A stretch of 64,000 bases of DNA, from assembly GCA_033283165.1 (NCBI GenBank), contig JAWMQL010000001.1:124001-188000 (forward strand). Reading direction: 5' to 3'. Origin of the DNA: JAWMQL01 sp033283165 (GTDB lineage Bacteria; Pseudomonadota; Gammaproteobacteria; Pseudomonadales; Halieaceae). Shown one piece after another: positions 24,987 through 32,734 of the stretch. The position numbers and the translations under genes are program-made. The notes beneath the pieces are model-generated. The model was not told the DNA's origin and ran no database searches. It saw only the letters and a list, made by a program, of their open reading frames with translations. The stretch's first letter is position 1, and each line of letters opens with the position of its first letter.

Positions 24987-27272
24987 CTAGAAACTGGCTT
25001 CCAGTTCCACCAGCAGTTGCCGCGGCATGCCGCGCCGTGCGACCAGGCCTGCGCCCACGTCCTGCTGGAAAATCGTGTAATCCTTGTCGAACAGGTTGCG
25101 TCCGTGCAGGTGCAGCGACCAGTTCTGGCGCGGGGCAAAGTAACTCAGGCGCAGGTGGTGCAGCTGCAGGTCATCGCGGCGGGCGTCCGGACTGTTCTGC
25201 ACCGAATAATAGATATCGCTCTGGTACTGGCTCTGCCAGCCCAGACCGAGGCCGCCCCAGGAATGGACCGGTCCGCGGTAGTCCAGCGACAGGCCGGCGC
25301 TGTGACGGGGCGTCAGCACGGTGCGATTGCCGCCGTATTCCCCGCCGCGCTTGAAGCTGGCGTCTGTATAGGCACCCTGCAGACGCAGCAGCCAGCGCTC
25401 ACCCAGACGGCCGTTCAGCTCCCAGTCGAGTCCGCTGCCGGTGATGCCGTCGCTGTTGATGGTGCGGGCGATGCCATTGGCGATCACCTGTACCTGGTAG
25501 TCGGCGTTGTCGTAGTAATAGCCTGCGAGGTCGTAGCTGAAACGGCCGTTCAACAGTTTGCCCCGTGCGCCCAGGTCCAGCGAGTTTACCGTCTCCGGAT
25601 CATATACAGACAGTTCCGGAGTGGCCGCGGGTTCGAACCCGCCCGCCTTGTAGCCCCTGGCGAGGTTGACGTACAGGCTGTGCGCCGGCGTCAGCTCCAG
25701 GTTGAGCGCCAGCCGCGGCTGCCAGTCGTCCCAATGTTCGGACAGGCGAATCCAGTCCTCGCTGCTGTAACCGAGTATGTTGCCGGCCGGGTTCAGCGGC
25801 GCCGAGCGCAGGGCGTTCAGTGCCGTGGTGACGCTGGTGACCGGGTCGGAGCGGTAGGCGAAATCCTTGTCGTCGCGGCTGTAGCGCAGCCCGGCGCTCA
25901 ATGTCAGGCGTTCGGTGGCGCGCCAGCTCAGGTCGCCGTACAGGCCGGCGCTGCGGTAGTCGCCCCGGTGGTAGGCGGTTTCCTCGGCGCGATCGCGGCA
26001 GGGGCCGAAGACGAAATCTGACAGTGGGTCGCACAGGGCGAAGTCCGGCAGCGGCACCCCGAAATCTGCCGGTGATACCGGCAGGCCGGCCAGCCGGTTG
26101 CTGTCGGAGTAGGCCAGCTCGATCCGGGTACTGATATCCTCCTCGAAGTAGCTGGCCCCTGCCAGCCACTCGACGTCGCGCCACTCGCCGGTCAGGCGGA
26201 ACTCCTGGCTGAAGGTCTCGCTGTCGCGGGCCCCGAACGCGGCGCTGCTCAGGAAAACCGCGCTGCCGTCGACGTCGAAGCTGTTGGGGCTGGCGTTGCG
26301 GTGCCAGGCCGTGATGGAGCGCAGGCGCCATGACCCGCCCCGGTCCCAGCTGAGCCGCAGGTTGGCGTCGCGGCTCTCTATCCGGTCGGAGGTGCGGATG
26401 TCGGTGGCGAGTTCATCGTCGAAAGGGTCGGGCCGCACACCTCCGGCGGCGGCGAGGACCGGGTCCAGGGTTTCGTAGCCCAGACCGCCGCTGTCCAGTT
26501 CCTGCCAGCCCAGGCTCAGGTCGGCGGTGAACGGGGCGGCACCGTAACTCAGTGCCAGGCGCAGGCCCTCGCCGTCCTCGCCCCCGACGTAGTGGTGGTC
26601 GCGGGCCAGATTCTTCGCATCGCCGCGCTGTTCGCGGTAAAAGCCGGTCGCCCGCAGCAGCAGGCGCTGGTCCAGCAGGTCCGTGTTGCCGGTCAGGCGC
26701 AGCTCGCGGGTGCGGTAGTCGCCGGCCACCAGGCCCAGGTCCAGGCTGCGCTCACTGCGGGGCAGGCGGGTGTGGTAGAGAATGGCCCCCGCAGAGGCGT
26801 TGCGGCCCAGCAGCGAACCCTGGGGCCCTTTCAGGACCTCGACCCGCTCCACGTCGGGCATGCGCAGGGCGGTGCTGTTGATGCGGCCGATGTAGGCATC
26901 GTCCACGAAGACCCCCAGGCTGGATTCCCCGCCGATGCCGAAACTGTTGGTGCTGATGCCGCGCAGGGCATAGATAGGCGTGCTGAGGCCCTGCTGCCAG
27001 CCGCTGAGGCCGGGTGTGACACCGCTCAGGCCATCTATATTGGCCACCAGCAGCCGGTCCAGCTGGTCGCCGTCCAGGGTGCTGAGGCTGATCGGCACCT
27101 CGTACAGGGACTGGCGCCGGTACTGGGCGGTGACCACCACTTCCTCCAGTGCACCGGCGGGTGCCCGGGCGGGCTCCCCGGCGGCGTGTCCGACCGGGGC
27201 CAGGGTCTGGCACGCCAGGGCCACCGATAGGTTGAGGAGCAATCGGGTGGAGCGGGTTGGGAGTGAGATCAC
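24987..27272 (-). CDS. TonB-dependent outer-membrane receptor (TBDR 3)
   Basis: 761 aa from a GTG start. Signal peptide about 1-31, TonB-box-like LEEVVVTAQYRRQ, plug with RVEVLKGPQGSLLGRNA, barrel ending in EASF. GC content looks higher than in TBDR 2. Convergent with the MarR gene and divergent from recA, it appears to stand alone. Ligand unknown. Confidence 0.93.
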   Translation of the reverse strand: MISLPTRSTRLLLNLSVALACQTLAPVGHAAGEPARAPAGALEEVVVTAQYRRQSLYEVPISLSTLDGDQLDRLLVANIDGLSGVTPGLSGWQQGLSTPIYALRGISTNSFGIGGESSLGVFVDDAYIGRINSTALRMPDVERVEVLKGPQGSLLGRNASAGAILYHTRLPRSERSLDLGLVAGDYRTRELRLTGNTDLLDQRLLLRATGFYREQRGDAKNLARDHHYVGGEDGEGLRLALSYGAAPFTADLSLGWQELDSGGLGYETLDPVLAAAGGVRPDPFDDELATDIRTSDRIESRDANLRLSWDRGGSWRLRSITAWHRNASPNSFDVDGSAVFLSSAAFGARDSETFSQEFRLTGEWRDVEWLAGASYFEEDISTRIELAYSDSNRLAGLPVSPADFGVPLPDFALCDPLSDFVFGPCRDRAEETAYHRGDYRSAGLYGDLSWRATERLTLSAGLRYSRDDKDFAYRSDPVTSVTTALNALRSAPLNPAGNILGYSSEDWIRLSEHWDDWQPRLALNLELTPAHSLYVNLARGYKAGGFEPAATPELSVYDPETVNSLDLGARGKLLNGRFSYDLAGYYYDNADYQVQVIANGIARTINSDGITGSGLDWELNGRLGERWLLRLQGAYTDASFKRGGEYGGNRTVLTPRHSAGLSLDYRGPVHSWGGLGLGWQSQYQSDIYYSVQNSPDARRDDLQLHHLRLSYFAPRQNWSLHLHGRNLFDKDYTIFQQDVGAGLVARRGMPRQLLVELEASF

Positions 27273-27454
27273 AGCTGTTTTTGTCCTTGCTACCGCGGTG
27301 CGATGTCACCTGCGACAGCGCTGTTGCCGATTGTAAAGGGGTGGTTGCAATGCGCAAGTTGCGCCGCGCGCCCCAACCTGTCGCCTATTCAGGCGGGTGA
27401 ATATTGCCGGTCGCAATTAATGGAATTTGGGGCTTGCAATTCGATTTCAAAGCA

Positions 27455-27470
27455 CTGAGTATATATACAG
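27455..27470 (+). promoter_or_regulatory. recA: LexA (SOS) box of recA
   Basis: CTGAGTATATATACAG fits the CTG-N10-CAG LexA consensus and lies 64 bases before the recA start. TTGCAA at 27434-27439 may be the -35, so LexA would cover the -10 region. A 7-bp inverted repeat TACAGTA/TACTGTA follows at 27466-27483. Confidence 0.85.
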
Positions 27471-27533
27471 TAGTTTTACTGTACGGCCCTGGGGACGGGC
27501 TGCCTTAATTCAACGCGAAGCGGGAGAGACCAC

Positions 27534-28577
27534 ATGGATGCCAATAAGGAAAAAGCACTCGAAGCGGCCCTGAGCCAGATAGAGCGACAGTTCGGCAAGG
27601 GTACGGTGATGCGCATGGGGGACCGCGAACACGTGGCCATTCCCGCCATTTCGACCGGTTCACTGGGGCTGGACATCGCCCTGGGTATCGGCGGCCTGCC
27701 CAAGGGGCGAATCTGCGAGATTTACGGCCCGGAATCCTCGGGCAAGACCACCCTGACCCTGCAGGTTATCGCCGAGTCGCAGAAGTGCGGCGGTACCGCC
27801 GCGTTCATCGACGCGGAGCACGCCCTGGATCCGATCTATGCGGAGAAGCTGGGGGTGAAGATGGATGACCTGATCATGTCCCAGCCGGACACCGGGGAAC
27901 AGGCCCTGGAAGTGGCGGAGATGCTGGTTCGCTCCGGCGCGGTGGATGTACTGGTAATCGACTCAGTCGCCGCCCTGACCCCCAAGGCGGAGATCGAGGG
28001 CGAGATGGGTGACTCCCACGTGGGCCTGCAGGCGCGCCTCTTGAGCCAGGCCATGCGCAAGCTGACCGGCGCCATCAAGCAGACCAACTGCCTGGTGATC
28101 TTCATCAACCAGATCCGGATGAAGATCGGCGTGATGTTCGGTTCCCCCGAGACCACTACCGGCGGCAACGCACTCAAGTTCTACTCCTCTGTGCGGCTGG
28201 ATATTCGCCGTATCGGTGCCGTCAAGGACGGTGACGAGGTGGTCGGTAACGAAACCCGGGTGAAGGTGGTAAAGAACAAGGTATCGCCACCCTTCAAGCA
28301 GGCCGAGTTCCAGATCATGTACGGTAAGGGCATCTACCACATGGGTGAGGTGATCGACTGGGGCGTGAAGCTGAACCTGGTGGACAAGTCCGGTGCCTGG
28401 TATGCCTACAAGGGCGACAAGATCGGTCAGGGCAAGGCCAATGCCGCCAAATTCCTGGAGGACAACCCCGCAGTGGCGAACGAGATCGAGACCGAGATCC
28501 GCTCACAAATGATGAGCACCCCGGAGCCGAGAAAGAAGGAAGAGGAAGCTGAAGATCAACCGGTGGAGCAGGACTGA
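27534..28577 (+). CDS. recA: Recombinase RecA
   Basis: 347 aa, normal length. Walker A GPESSGKT at residues 65-72, the VIDSVAALTPKAEIEGEMGD core, NQIRMKIGVMFGSPETTTGG (loop L2 region) and an acidic C-terminal tail. It forms ATP-dependent filaments on single-stranded DNA, drives strand exchange and triggers LexA self-cleavage. Preceded by an SOS box and a GGGAGAG ribosome site; followed by a strong terminator and recX. Confidence 0.99.
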   Translation: MDANKEKALEAALSQIERQFGKGTVMRMGDREHVAIPAISTGSLGLDIALGIGGLPKGRICEIYGPESSGKTTLTLQVIAESQKCGGTAAFIDAEHALDPIYAEKLGVKMDDLIMSQPDTGEQALEVAEMLVRSGAVDVLVIDSVAALTPKAEIEGEMGDSHVGLQARLLSQAMRKLTGAIKQTNCLVIFINQIRMKIGVMFGSPETTTGGNALKFYSSVRLDIRRIGAVKDGDEVVGNETRVKVVKNKVSPPFKQAEFQIMYGKGIYHMGEVIDWGVKLNLVDKSGAWYAYKGDKIGQGKANAAKFLEDNPAVANEIETEIRSQMMSTPEPRKKEEEAEDQPVEQD

Positions 28578-28631
28578 CACCGGTGAGCAGGCTCGCGGCA
28601 GTTCACTTTTCTCCGCGAGCTGTTTTCCCCT

Positions 28632-28676
28632 GGGCGCCGGGCCCCACATTGCACTCTCGCACCCGGCGCCCTTTTT
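28632..28676 (+). terminator. Rho-independent terminator after recA
   Basis: GGGCGCCGGG (28632-28641) and CCCGGCGCCC (28662-28671) form a perfect 10-bp stem followed by five T. Partial read-through would give recX at a low level, the usual recA-recX arrangement. Confidence 0.88.
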
Positions 28677-28688
28677 ATTCCCTTTCTG

Positions 28689-28730
28689 TCATCCCGCTTT
28701 CCTGGGCCCCTGCTTTCGCAGGGGCGACGA
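28689..28730. repeat. REP-like intergenic palindrome, copy A
   Basis: Contains CCCCTGC-TTTC-GCAGGGG (28707-28724). The 27 bases 28704-28730 recur exactly at 40656-40682, and both are preceded by a GTCATCCC element. Confidence 0.75.
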
Positions 28731-28758
28731 CTTTGTGAACCCCCTGCAGGAATAAACG

Positions 28759-29223
28759 ATGCGATTCCCGGAAAAATCCGGCAAGGACATCGATCCGGCT
28801 GGTATCCGCTTGGCTGCCATGGACCTGCTGGCGCGGCGTGAGCACTCGCGCCGGGAACTCAGGCAGAAACTGCTAAGACGTTTCAGAGACGAAGCACTGG
28901 TTGATGATCAACTCGACCAGTTGGCCGCTGAAAACCTGCAGTCAGACCAACGCTATGCCGAAAGTTTCCTGCGCCAGCGCATAGCCCGCGGGCATGGCCC
29001 CCTGCGCATTCGCCAGGAGATGCGACAGAAGGGAATTACGGATGGCGAAATCAGTCAGGCACTGGCAGAGGAGGATCCAGACTGGTTCGCTCTCGCCGAG
29101 GAAACCTACCGGCGAAAATTCGGCGCCCTGCCGCCGGAAGATATCAGGGAAAAAGCAAAGCGCAGCCGGTTTATGCAGTACCGGGGGTTCGACCTGGAGT
29201 ACTTCCGCGAGATGCTGGGTTAG
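28759..29223 (+). CDS. recX: Regulatory protein RecX
   Basis: 154 aa, standard RecX size, with three tandem three-helix repeats: AMDLLARREHSRRELRQKL, the DDQLDQLAAENLQSDQRYAESFLRQRIARGHGP centre and the RFMQYRGFDLEYFREML end. RecX binds RecA filaments and limits their growth. Located after the recA terminator; ATG preceded by GCAGG. Its stop overlaps by four bases, tail to tail, with the minus-strand outer-membrane protein gene. Confidence 0.95.
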   Translation: MRFPEKSGKDIDPAGIRLAAMDLLARREHSRRELRQKLLRRFRDEALVDDQLDQLAAENLQSDQRYAESFLRQRIARGHGPLRIRQEMRQKGITDGEISQALAEEDPDWFALAEETYRRKFGALPPEDIREKAKRSRFMQYRGFDLEYFREMLG

Positions 29224-29990
29224 AAGAAGAACTGCAATCCCAGGAATGCATCGTAGTTGAGTTCTTCCGCCCGGGTGGGCTCACTAATTCCGGTGGCGAC
29301 TGAAAACAGCACGTGGAAATCATCGGTGATGGCGAAATCGAAGCCCCCCCGCAGATCCACAACTTCTGTGTCAAAATCCTCATCGGTCCCGCCCGCTATC
29401 TCCCCGAGCAGTTCCAGGCGCTGACTGATCGACCAGGCCAGCGCAGCGCTGTATCCCCAGCGGTCGTCCTCGCCCTCGACCGCGACATAGGATATGGCCC
29501 CATTGAAGCGAAGGTAGGGGTTGACCTGGTATTCGAGGGCCAGTGGGACTTCCAGGACGTTGGTATCGGCACCGATACCCAACTCGGCCAGTGACCGGCT
29601 GATACCGAATGCATAAGCTGCCGCCACGGCCATTTGCAGTCTGTCGGTATACAGGAAGCGCCACTTGATCCCCAGTTCGGGGTTGCCGAAATCCGATTCC
29701 GGGCCGTCGCCACGTGGGTCTATGACGACGTAGTGGTACGCGGCGGATAGCTGGACATGGTCCTCGATCAGGCCGAGGGAAACATCCAGCGCCGGTAATT
29801 CGTATAAATCGCTACGGGCAAAGGACGCGCCACTGGCGGCGGCAATGAATTCCCACTGTCCCGGGTCCAGTATGCCCGGATCTTCTCCCGCGAGCGGTGG
29901 ACCGGCCGCGGCTGTTGTCGCGTCCCCGGCAAGACAAATGCCGGCCAATGCGCTCAGGTAATTTTGGGCTTGTATGCGGGTCAGCGCCAT
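29220..29990 (-). CDS. Putative outer-membrane beta-barrel protein
   Basis: 256 aa. After an N-terminus of moderate hydrophobicity come many short amphipathic strands (for example WEFIAAAS, VQLSAAYHYVVI, LGIKWRFLYTD, LEYQVNPYLRFNGAISYVAVEG) and a C-terminal FFF, typical of a 12-14-strand barrel. It resembles the loosely defined MetA-pathway/transporter family found near aromatic catabolism genes, but the match is weak. It begins 27 bases after paaX on the same strand and may be co-transcribed with it. The start is uncertain because no clear ribosome site precedes ATG 29990. Confidence 0.6.
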   Translation of the reverse strand: MALTRIQAQNYLSALAGICLAGDATTAAAGPPLAGEDPGILDPGQWEFIAAASGASFARSDLYELPALDVSLGLIEDHVQLSAAYHYVVIDPRGDGPESDFGNPELGIKWRFLYTDRLQMAVAAAYAFGISRSLAELGIGADTNVLEVPLALEYQVNPYLRFNGAISYVAVEGEDDRWGYSAALAWSISQRLELLGEIAGGTDEDFDTEVVDLRGGFDFAITDDFHVLFSVATGISEPTRAEELNYDAFLGLQFFF

Positions 29991-30017
29991 GAAGTAAACG
30001 TGTCGGCATCCGCCATT

Positions 30018-30932
30018 TCACATCTTCAACCGCCGGTAAAAATCCGCGGTGCAGGATGGCATGGGTCCGTTGCCGCTTTCCATTTCCGTTGTAATGTACC
30101 TCATGGAGGGTGCGGCGAGTGCCTGATAGGCCTCGCAGGTCACAGCCAGCGCTTCCAGTCCCGGCCACGCTGGGGGCAACAGGGCTTCCGGCAGGGCAGT
30201 ATCCTCCAGGAGTACCCGCCGGTAGTTGTGAATCAGGAGTGTGCGGGCGATAAAGGCCGTTGCCGGTGCCGGCTCATTGCCGTTCAGCCACTTGACCAGG
30301 GGGGCAAAGCGCTTGAGAAATTCCCGGTAGTGATCGGCGACTTCATCCAGACGCCAGCATTCGTGCACCAGTTTGCGAGTGGTCTGTCCCGAGGACACCG
30401 GGGCGGATTCCGCGTCCATCACCATCACCTGGTCGCTGACACCAAACTCCTCCAGGGACTCCAGCAGTGTGCGGTTGTTGCCGCCAGGGCGGGCAAACGT
30501 GCCCGCGGCGATACTGCGAAAGCCCTGCCACTGCAGGCTGCGCCGGAAGTTTTCCCGCAGGTCGTCCGGGATGTCGAGGGGAATCAGCAGTTGCCAGCGG
30601 CCGTTCCATGGCTCCTCCTCCAGCGCGTAGATGCGCCGGGCGGCGCGTTCGTATTCATGGGTGCCGAAGGGAGTCAGGCGGTAAAAGCTGCGCCGGCCCA
30701 CGCGGTCGGCCTCCAGCCACCCGTCCTGGACCAGTCTGAACACCGAGGTCCGCACCAGGCGTTCGCTGATATTCATCAGGTCCAGGGCGCGTACCAGGCT
30801 GCCCAGCCAGATAGTGCCCCCGTGCTGTGATACCACATCGCCAAATATTGTGATGATCAGGGAAGATGTTCGCATGGGCCGACGACCGAGGAAGTCCTTG
30901 ATCAGTCGCTTGACGACGGGAGGATGGGGCAC
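30018..30932 (-). CDS. paaX: PaaX-type repressor of phenylacetate catabolism
   Basis: 304 aa, the family length. N-terminal winged helix (TSSLIITIFGD, GGTIWLGSLVRAL, RLVRTSVFRLVQDGWL, GRRSFYRLT) and the PaaX central and C-terminal domains (WNGRWQLLIPLD, LQWQGFRSIAAG, FIARTLLIHNYRRVLLEDTALP). PaaX binds paa promoters and is released by phenylacetyl-CoA. The GTG at 30932 gives an N-terminus comparable with E. coli PaaX. Divergent from paaK; the outer-membrane protein gene follows. Confidence 0.95.
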   Translation of the reverse strand: MPHPPVVKRLIKDFLGRRPMRTSSLIITIFGDVVSQHGGTIWLGSLVRALDLMNISERLVRTSVFRLVQDGWLEADRVGRRSFYRLTPFGTHEYERAARRIYALEEEPWNGRWQLLIPLDIPDDLRENFRRSLQWQGFRSIAAGTFARPGGNNRTLLESLEEFGVSDQVMVMDAESAPVSSGQTTRKLVHECWRLDEVADHYREFLKRFAPLVKWLNGNEPAPATAFIARTLLIHNYRRVLLEDTALPEALLPPAWPGLEALAVTCEAYQALAAPSMRYITTEMESGNGPMPSCTADFYRRLKM

Positions 30933-31050
30933 TAATCGTTATCCTTGAAAAATGGTGGTCTTGTTATTGCGAATGACCGACATTCTAAAGCCATTGGCGG
31001 TGAATTACACGGATTTGGCGTAGCGTTAATCTTGGAGTGATGGAATAAAA

Positions 31051-31077
31051 TGATACGGAAAGCTTGATTAATATCAA
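31051..31077. promoter_or_regulatory. Dyads in the paaX-paaK divergent promoter region
   Basis: TGATA (31051-31055)/TATCA (31072-31076) and, nested, TTGAT (31064-31068)/ATCAA (31073-31077). The region is AT-rich and lies 60-85 bases before paaK. It is a candidate site for PaaX, inferred from position. Confidence 0.35.
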
Positions 31078-31135
31078 AAAAATGTATTATATTTCGCTGC
31101 CAATTCAATGATAACAATCCAGGTGAGTCGTCGTC

Positions 31136-32431
31136 ATGAGTAATCAACCCTGCCTCGAAGTGTTGCACGCCATTGAAAAGGCCAGTCTTGACGAGCTGCG
31201 GGACCTGCAGCTGGAGCGCATGCAGCGCAGTGTTCGCCACGCTTACGAGAATTCGCCGGTGTACCGCGCCAAGTTCGATGCGGCAGGGGTACATCCCGAC
31301 CACCTGGTCAGCCTGGAAGACCTGGCAAAATTTCCCTTTACCACCAAGCAGGACCTCAGGGACAACTACCCGTTCGGCATGTTAGCGGTGCCGATGGAGC
31401 AGGTGATTCGAGTTCATGCCTCCAGCGGAACCACGGGCAAGCCCACCGTCGTTGGTTATACCCGCGGCGATATTGACGTCTGGGCCGACGTGGTCGCGCG
31501 CTCGATCCGCGCGGCGGGGGGGCACGCCGGCGATAAAATCCATGTCGCCTACGGTTATGGACTGTTCACCGGCGGTCTCGGCGCGCACTACGGCGGTGAG
31601 CGGCTCGGTTGTGCGGTCATTCCCATGTCCGGGGGACAGACCGAAAAACAGGTACAGCTCATCCAGGATTTTGACCCCGATATCATCATGGTGACCCCTT
31701 CCTATATGCTCAATATCGCCGATGAGATGGAGCGCCAGCGGGTGGATGTCAGCAAGCTGTCCCTGCGCGTGGGAATCTTCGGCGCTGAGCCCTGGACTGA
31801 TGCCATGCGCAAAGAGATGGAGAGCCGCTTGGGTCTGGATGCGGTGGATATCTATGGCCTGTCGGAGGTCATGGGGCCGGGAGTGGCGCAGGAGTGCCTG
31901 GAGTCCAAGGACGGCCCCACCATCTGGGAGGATCATTTCTACCCGGAAATTATCAATCCGGAGACTGGCGAGGTATTGCCTGACGGCGAGGAAGGGGAGC
32001 TGGTGTTTACCAGCCTGACCAAGGAGGCCATGCCGGTGATCCGCTACCGTACCCGCGACTTGACCCGCCTGTTGCCGGGAACCGCCCGCACGATGCGCCG
32101 CATGGACAAAATCACCGGGCGCAGTGACGATATGCTGATTATTCGTGGCGTCAACGTCTTCCCCTCGCAGGTCGAGGAGCAGCTGCTGTCAGTCGACAGC
32201 CTTGCGCCCCACTACTATATCGAGGTGAGCAAGGACGGCCACCTCGATGTTATAGACATCCACGTGGAACTTGCCGGTGGCGCTAATACCGGCAGCAGGG
32301 AGGACGCTGAAAAAGCCTTAAAGCACAAGGTCAAGTCTTATATCGGTATCTCTGCCCGTGTGACCGTGCACGACCCGGGCGGTATACCCCGTTCCGAGGG
32401 TAAGGCCCAAAGGGTAGTGGATAAGCGCTAG
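31136..32431 (+). CDS. paaK: Phenylacetate-CoA ligase PaaK
   Basis: 431 aa, as in characterised PaaK. ANL-family adenylate-forming enzyme: P-loop SSGTTGKP at residues 96-103, NSPVYRAKFDAAGV and YGYGLFTGGLGAHYGGERLG near the N-terminus, IYGLSEVMGPGVAQEC, the YRTRDLT hinge and the C-terminal GRSDDMLIIRGVNVFPSQVE lid. It converts phenylacetate, ATP and CoA into phenylacetyl-CoA, the first committed step and the source of the PaaX inducer. Divergent from paaX; 10 kb away from the main paa operon at 43 kb. Confidence 0.97.
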   Translation: MSNQPCLEVLHAIEKASLDELRDLQLERMQRSVRHAYENSPVYRAKFDAAGVHPDHLVSLEDLAKFPFTTKQDLRDNYPFGMLAVPMEQVIRVHASSGTTGKPTVVGYTRGDIDVWADVVARSIRAAGGHAGDKIHVAYGYGLFTGGLGAHYGGERLGCAVIPMSGGQTEKQVQLIQDFDPDIIMVTPSYMLNIADEMERQRVDVSKLSLRVGIFGAEPWTDAMRKEMESRLGLDAVDIYGLSEVMGPGVAQECLESKDGPTIWEDHFYPEIINPETGEVLPDGEEGELVFTSLTKEAMPVIRYRTRDLTRLLPGTARTMRRMDKITGRSDDMLIIRGVNVFPSQVEEQLLSVDSLAPHYYIEVSKDGHLDVIDIHVELAGGANTGSREDAEKALKHKVKSYIGISARVTVHDPGGIPRSEGKAQRVVDKR

Positions 32432-32734
32432 AACCAGAAAAGTGACTCCATACCAGTCACATCAGGGCAAAGCCCGCGGAGAACGTCAACAGAACATGTG
32501 CTGATTTACAGGGATATTTATTACTGGCTAAAGCAATTGTGGCGCCGTCCATGCGCCAACTGAATTTGTGCCAACGGCCCCGGCCCGCTGCACAAATGTA
32601 TCCGGTCGAAAGATTATGCACCGCCCGGATAAACGTGGGTAAGCGCACCGCAACGCAGCTTCCCTATTATAAATAGACTGACTATAGGCTCGCACCGCAT
32701 CAAAAGACCGGGCGAACTCGCAGAGGGATCATTC
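32432..32734. promoter_or_regulatory. 303-base intergenic region before TBDR 4
   Basis: No gene supported. A 6-bp hairpin (GTGACT 32442-32447/AGTCAC 32455-32460) just after paaK lacks a U-tract. The AT-rich CTATTATAAATAG near 32674-32686 is a plausible promoter region for the receptor. Confidence 0.35.

Noticed and set aside
27466..27483. Second LexA box next to the first in the recA promoter
   Set aside because: TACAGTA/TACTGTA is a good inverted repeat but has the wrong half-site orientation and spacing for CTG-N10-CAG.
32457..32648. Small open frame on the minus strand between paaK and TBDR 4
   Set aside because: No ribosome site, no recognisable features, and unlike its neighbours in composition.
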